From assembly GCA_030537935.1 (NCBI GenBank), contig JAUNUY010000003.1:1-64000 (forward strand): a DNA stretch of 64,000 bases, in the 5' to 3' direction. This stretch comes from Eubacteriales bacterium. Lineage in GTDB: Bacteria; Bacillota; Clostridia; Lachnospirales; Lachnospiraceae. Shown here one piece after another: positions 60,337-64,000 of this stretch. Position 1 is the first letter of the stretch. Each line of letters opens with the position of its first letter. The notes beneath the pieces were generated by a model. That model did not search any database. It was not told the origin of the DNA and saw nothing but the letters and a program-made list of their open reading frames with translations. The position numbers and the translations under genes are program-made.

Positions 60337-60843
60337 GTGAAAAAACCATCCCTTTACGGTATGCTCATTGCACTGACATTTATACTGAGCTATGTAGAAT
60401 TTCTATTGCCACTCCCGTGGATTATCGTGCCGGGTATTAAGCTCGGTCTCCCGAACGTGGTCATCCTCTTTACGCTGTATCGTTATACCGGAAGAGAGGC
60501 CGCAATCGTATCCGGTGTTCGAATTCTTCTGTTTGCACTGACCTTCGGTTCTATTTCCCTTGCGGCATACTCCGCCGGGGGTGCTCTGCTCAGTATCGTT
60601 GCCATGACGCTCGCTCGAAAAGCGGGTGTCTTTTCCATAGCAGGCGTTTCCATGTTGGGTGGGGTGTGTCATAACATCGGTCAGATGATTGTGGCCATCC
60701 TCGTACTGCAAACGCCTGCCCTGCTTTATTATTCCCCGATCCTTATCACGGTCGGTGCCCTCACCGGCATTCTCATCGGTCTCGTCTGCCGACAAGTTCT
60801 GATGCGCATGCCGAAACGGCGCGGTATCCTCCGGGATCAATGA
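60337..60843 (+). CDS. Gx transporter family protein (HepS-I like)
   Basis: An integral membrane protein of 168 residues with about five helices, of the family annotated as Gx transporter or heptaprenyl diphosphate synthase component I. Landmarks are LPWIIVPGIKLGLPNVVILF and the GGALLSIVAM and GGVCHNIGQMIVA turns. The start is GTG at 60337 behind AGGAGGTCCTT. It follows the NusG-domain-II gene by 9 bases. The family is sometimes linked to quinone or flavin transport in electron-transfer loci; the substrate is unknown. Confidence 0.8.
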   Translation: MKKPSLYGMLIALTFILSYVEFLLPLPWIIVPGIKLGLPNVVILFTLYRYTGREAAIVSGVRILLFALTFGSISLAAYSAGGALLSIVAMTLARKAGVFSIAGVSMLGGVCHNIGQMIVAILVLQTPALLYYSPILITVGALTGILIGLVCRQVLMRMPKRRGILRDQ

Positions 60844-60854
60844 AAGGAAACTTT

Positions 60855-61859
60855 ATGAAAACACGGATTCCTGAAAACTATGAATCGAAATTGTCATTAT
60901 ATGAAACGCAGCGCGCCATCGTTCTGCTTCGCAACACCTTTGAAAAGCAACTGATTTCTTCATTGAACTTATTACGGGCAACAGCCCCGCTCTTCGTACC
61001 ATGTAACAGCGGTATCAACGACAATCTCAATGGTGTGGAACGGCCGGTCGAATTCGACGTGCCCGCTATCGGACAGGATGCACAAGTCGTACACTCCCTG
61101 GCGAAATGGAAGCGTCAGGCATTGTTCGACTACGATTTTTGGCCGGGTAAGGGACTGTACACAAACATGAACGCCATCCGACGGGATGAAGTGCTGGACA
61201 ATACACATTCCATCTATGTGGATCAGTGGGACTGGGAAGCCATCTTATTTCCCGACACCCGTAATCTCGACACCCTGAAGGCTTATGTAAAAAAAATCGT
61301 CCGGGCCATGCATCAGGCGGCCGCCGCCGTGCGAAATGCCTATCCGGAAATCGTCTATGAGGTCGAAGAAGAAGTCTATTTCATCACTACGCAGGAACTG
61401 GAAGACCGTTACCCCGATTTAAGCCCGACCGAACGGGAAGACGCCGTCACGAAACAATATCGGACGGTCTGCCTTATGCAAATCGGTGATAAACTTGCCT
61501 CCGGTCGCCCCCATGACAACCGGGCACCGGACTATGACGACTGGTCCCTCAATGCGGATATTTTACTCTGGAGTGACGTCCTGGGACAAGCCCTTGAAAT
61601 CTCATCCATGGGTATCCGTGTTGATGCCGCCGCCATGGACGAACAGTTGCGAAAGGCGGATTGCGATGACAGACGGCAATATGCCTTCCATCAAGCCGTA
61701 TTGAATGACGTACTCCCGCCGACCATTGGCGGCGGTATCGGCCAATCGCGACTCTGCATGCTATTGCTGGACAAGGCCCATATCGGTGAAGTCCAGTCTT
61801 CCATCTGGGATAAAGAAACCATGGATATTTGCAAACGGGCAGGCGTACGACTGCTTTAA
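60855..61859 (+). CDS. asnA: Aspartate-ammonia ligase
   Basis: Ammonia-dependent asparagine synthetase, class II aaRS-like fold. It has 334 residues from ATG 60855 (MKTRIPENYESKLSLYETQ) after AAAGGAAACTTT; the frame from 60840 adds only five residues. Landmarks are VPCNSGINDNLNGVERPV, SLAKWKRQALFDYDF, YVDQWDWE, EISSMGIRVD and the terminal GGGIGQSRLCMLLL motif 3. It stands 12 bases before glutamine synthetase, forming an ammonia-fixing pair. Confidence 0.95.
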   Translation: MKTRIPENYESKLSLYETQRAIVLLRNTFEKQLISSLNLLRATAPLFVPCNSGINDNLNGVERPVEFDVPAIGQDAQVVHSLAKWKRQALFDYDFWPGKGLYTNMNAIRRDEVLDNTHSIYVDQWDWEAILFPDTRNLDTLKAYVKKIVRAMHQAAAAVRNAYPEIVYEVEEEVYFITTQELEDRYPDLSPTEREDAVTKQYRTVCLMQIGDKLASGRPHDNRAPDYDDWSLNADILLWSDVLGQALEISSMGIRVDAAAMDEQLRKADCDDRRQYAFHQAVLNDVLPPTIGGGIGQSRLCMLLLDKAHIGEVQSSIWDKETMDICKRAGVRLL

Positions 61860-61871
61860 TCGGAGGTTATT

Positions 61872-63965
61872 ATGAACGACGTTACGAAATTATTCGGCAG
61901 TAATGTCTTTAACGAGCAGGCCATGAAAGAGCGCCTGCCCAAGGATACTTATAAGGGCCTGAAGGAAACCATGGAGACGGGTTCCGCCCTGGAGGAAGGG
62001 ATTGCCAACATCGTGGCCAACGCCATGAAAGACTGGGCCATCGAAAAGGGCGCCACACATTTCACGCATTGGTTCTCTCCACTAACCGGTACGACGGCCG
62101 AGAAGCATGACAGCTTCATCACGCCGACGGACGGCGGCGGTGTCATCATGGAATTTTCCGGACGTGAACTCGTCAAGGGAGAACCGGATGCATCCAGTTT
62201 CCCCTCCGGCGGACTGCGATCCACCTTTGAAGCGCGCGGTTATACCTCGTGGGACCCGTCCAGCTTCGCCTTTGTTAAAGACAATACGCTGTACGTACCG
62301 AGTGCCTTTTACTCCTACATGGGTGAAGCACTCGACTCGAAAACCCCCCTCCTGCGTTCCAATCAACTGGTCTGTAAGGAAAGTCTGCGTCTCCTGCACC
62401 TGCTGGGCATGCACGACGTCAACAACGTCACCACCACCATCGGTGTCGAACAGGAATACTTCCTCATTGATCGTGCATTATACGAACGACGTAAGGATTT
62501 GCAATTCTGTCAACGCACCTTATTCGGCAACCGACCGCCCAAAGGACAGGAACTGGATGACCACTACTTCGGCATTATCAAGCCGAAGGTCAAGGCCTTC
62601 ATGCAGGACTTGGACCGACGGCTTTGGGCCCTCGGCATATACGCGAAGACCGAGCACAATGAGGTCGCACCGTCCCAACATGAACTGGCGCCCATATATA
62701 CTAATACGAATCTCGCCGTGGATCATAACCAGCTGACCATGGAACTGATGCGCCGGACGGCACGTGATCATGACCTCGTTTGTATCCTTCACGAAAAGCC
62801 CTTTGCCGGCGTCAACGGAAGCGGGAAACACAATAACTGGTCCATCAGTACGAATACGGGCATCAACCTCTTGGAAGCGGGTAAACGCCCCTCGGAAAAC
62901 AAACTGTTCCTTCTTTTTCTGGCGGCCATCATTCGTGCCGTGGACGATTATCAGGATTTAATTCGTATCAGCGTCTCCACAGCATCCAATGATGAACGGT
63001 TGGGCGGCAACGAAGCACCGCCGAGTATCGTCTCCGTCTTTTTGGGCAGCGACCTCGAAGCGGTCATCGATTCCATCATCAATGACAAGGATATGATTCC
63101 GCCCATCACGCGAACTTTACAGGGCGGCGTCAATTCCCTGCCTCATTTCCTACAGGATACGACGGACCGCAACCGGACTTCACCATTTGCCTATACAGGT
63201 AATAAATTTGAATTCCGCATGCCGGGTTCTTCCCTGACGATTGCCGAACCGAACATCATCATCAATACCATCGTGGCCGAATCACTCTCCCATTTTTGTA
63301 CCTATCTTGAGCAAAACGGTACGGATGAGGCAACGGTCGACAAGCTGATAAAAGAGACCTTTACGAAACATCAACGCATCATTTTCAACGGCAATAACTA
63401 TTCTGCGGAATGGGTGAAGGAGGCCGAAAAACGAGGTCTTTCCTTCCTGAAAACAACGCCCGAGGCACTATCCCATTTTTTGGACGACAAAAATGTACAG
63501 CTTTTTGCGAAACATCGTATTTACAGTGCCATTGAAATTAATTCCCGCTACAACATCTTATTGGAAGACTACAACAAAAAGCGACGAATTGAAGCCTATA
63601 CGATGTTGGACATCGCCCGGAAAGATATCATGCCCGCCGTTGTCCGTTATACGACAGATTTGGCCACCGCCATCCGTTCGAAAAAAGACTTGGCACTTGA
63701 TGTCAACACCCGTTTGGATGAAGGCCTCCTGGCCCGCATCAGCGAGTACGGCGAATACCTCTATCTCGGTGTTGACCGCTTGCAGGAAGCCGTCAATGAT
63801 GCAGAAAAAATTCCGGACAGACAGGAACAGGCGAATTTTTATGCGGAAACGGTAACCGTTGCCATGCAACTGTTACGGGATACCGTCGACGAGCTCGAAC
63901 TGCTCATCGCTTCGTCCTACTGGCCGTTCCCGCGTTATGAGAAGCTGCTTTACAGCTTGGACTAG
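61872..63965 (+). CDS. glnA: Glutamine synthetase type III
   Basis: Large type III (GlnN) glutamine synthetase of 697 residues, which condenses glutamate and ammonia with ATP. Landmarks are THFTHWFSPLTGTTAEKHDSF (the type III N-terminal beta-grasp marker), VEQEYFLID, KTEHNEVAPSQHELAPIYT metal ligands, GKHNNWSIST, NEAPPSIVSVFLG and the FRMPGSSLTIAEPN arginine flap. The ATG follows CGGAGGTTATT. No GlnR or similar operator is evident in the 12-base gap to asnA, so both probably share the ychF-side transcript. Confidence 0.96.
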   Translation: MNDVTKLFGSNVFNEQAMKERLPKDTYKGLKETMETGSALEEGIANIVANAMKDWAIEKGATHFTHWFSPLTGTTAEKHDSFITPTDGGGVIMEFSGRELVKGEPDASSFPSGGLRSTFEARGYTSWDPSSFAFVKDNTLYVPSAFYSYMGEALDSKTPLLRSNQLVCKESLRLLHLLGMHDVNNVTTTIGVEQEYFLIDRALYERRKDLQFCQRTLFGNRPPKGQELDDHYFGIIKPKVKAFMQDLDRRLWALGIYAKTEHNEVAPSQHELAPIYTNTNLAVDHNQLTMELMRRTARDHDLVCILHEKPFAGVNGSGKHNNWSISTNTGINLLEAGKRPSENKLFLLFLAAIIRAVDDYQDLIRISVSTASNDERLGGNEAPPSIVSVFLGSDLEAVIDSIINDKDMIPPITRTLQGGVNSLPHFLQDTTDRNRTSPFAYTGNKFEFRMPGSSLTIAEPNIIINTIVAESLSHFCTYLEQNGTDEATVDKLIKETFTKHQRIIFNGNNYSAEWVKEAEKRGLSFLKTTPEALSHFLDDKNVQLFAKHRIYSAIEINSRYNILLEDYNKKRRIEAYTMLDIARKDIMPAVVRYTTDLATAIRSKKDLALDVNTRLDEGLLARISEYGEYLYLGVDRLQEAVNDAEKIPDRQEQANFYAETVTVAMQLLRDTVDELELLIASSYWPFPRYEKLLYSLD

Positions 63966-63973
63966 GAGCAATT

Positions 63974-64000
63974 ATGATTAATATTTTTATCGGCGGATAT
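63974..64000 (+). CDS. Start of next gene (partial, 9 codons)
   Basis: The ATG at 63974 follows TAGGAGCAATT, a good Shine-Dalgarno, 9 bases after the glutamine synthetase stop, and begins MINIFIGGY. The window ends inside the gene, so no identity can be given. Confidence 0.65.

Overview
This 64 kb window reads as the chromosome of an anaerobic Gram-positive bacterium of the Firmicutes, most likely Clostridia or Tissierellia. Most of it looks moderately GC-rich. Pointers are the AddAB nuclease instead of RecBCD, Asp23, RqcH, ArgR, type III glutamine synthetase, ammonia-dependent AsnA, pyruvate carboxylase, strong AGGAGG ribosome binding sites, and long tightly packed operons with ATGA overlaps. 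I cannot name a genus. Nearly everything is core chromosome; no prophage, insertion sequence or CRISPR array is visible.

Layout. 1-250: a strong UP-element promoter and leader pointing out of the left edge, probably the start of an rRNA operon. 267-3245 (-): glycolytic operon gap-pgk-tpiA. 3478-4725 (+): M18 aminopeptidase. 4807-6341 (-): a tyrosine recombinase and a small helical, HTH-like protein. 6601-10035 (+): pyruvate carboxylase. 10167-13123 (+): an uncharacterised three-gene unit made of a signal-less substrate-binding-like protein, a P-loop GTPase-like protein with CxxC pairs, and an ABC-type ATPase with no permease. This is the best candidate here for an undescribed system. 28709 down to 13197 (-): one run of fifteen genes from asp23 and nusB through exonuclease VII, isoprenoid synthesis (ispA, dxs), tlyA, nadK, argR, recN, glgA, a membrane-anchored MutS-like ATPase, a small conserved protein, phosphoglucomutase and an M20 peptidase. 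28841-30520: an AT-rich accessory patch of small membrane proteins and broken genes beside tRNA-Trp. 45951 down to 30757 (-): a second long run with a DUF6110-like protein, metal P-type ATPase, nadE, addB, addA, topA, miaA and a PLP enzyme. 46049-48820 (-): a lipoprotein gene, and eno with a flavin reductase. 49026-51223 (+): pncB-plsC. 51280-52752 (-): cardiolipin synthase, divergent from rqcH (52870-54618, +). 54735-56377 (-): a secreted/anchored cohesin-like protein with an Arg-Pro repeat tail, and a small membrane protein. 56599-64000 (+): ychF, a class A penicillin-binding protein, a NusG-domain-II protein, a Gx transporter, asnA, type III glutamine synthetase and the first nine codons of another gene.

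The genes form a few themes: lower glycolysis and anaplerosis (gap, pgk, tpiA, eno, pyc); NAD supply (pncB, nadE, nadK); ammonia capture (asnA, glutamine synthetase, and a NadE whose glutaminase domain has lost its catalytic residues, so it should also need free ammonia); DNA repair (addAB, recN, xseAB, topA); and the cell envelope (PBP1A, plsC, cls, the dxs/ispA isoprenoid steps, Asp23). Promoters, terminators and start-site corrections below come from reading the sequence by eye.
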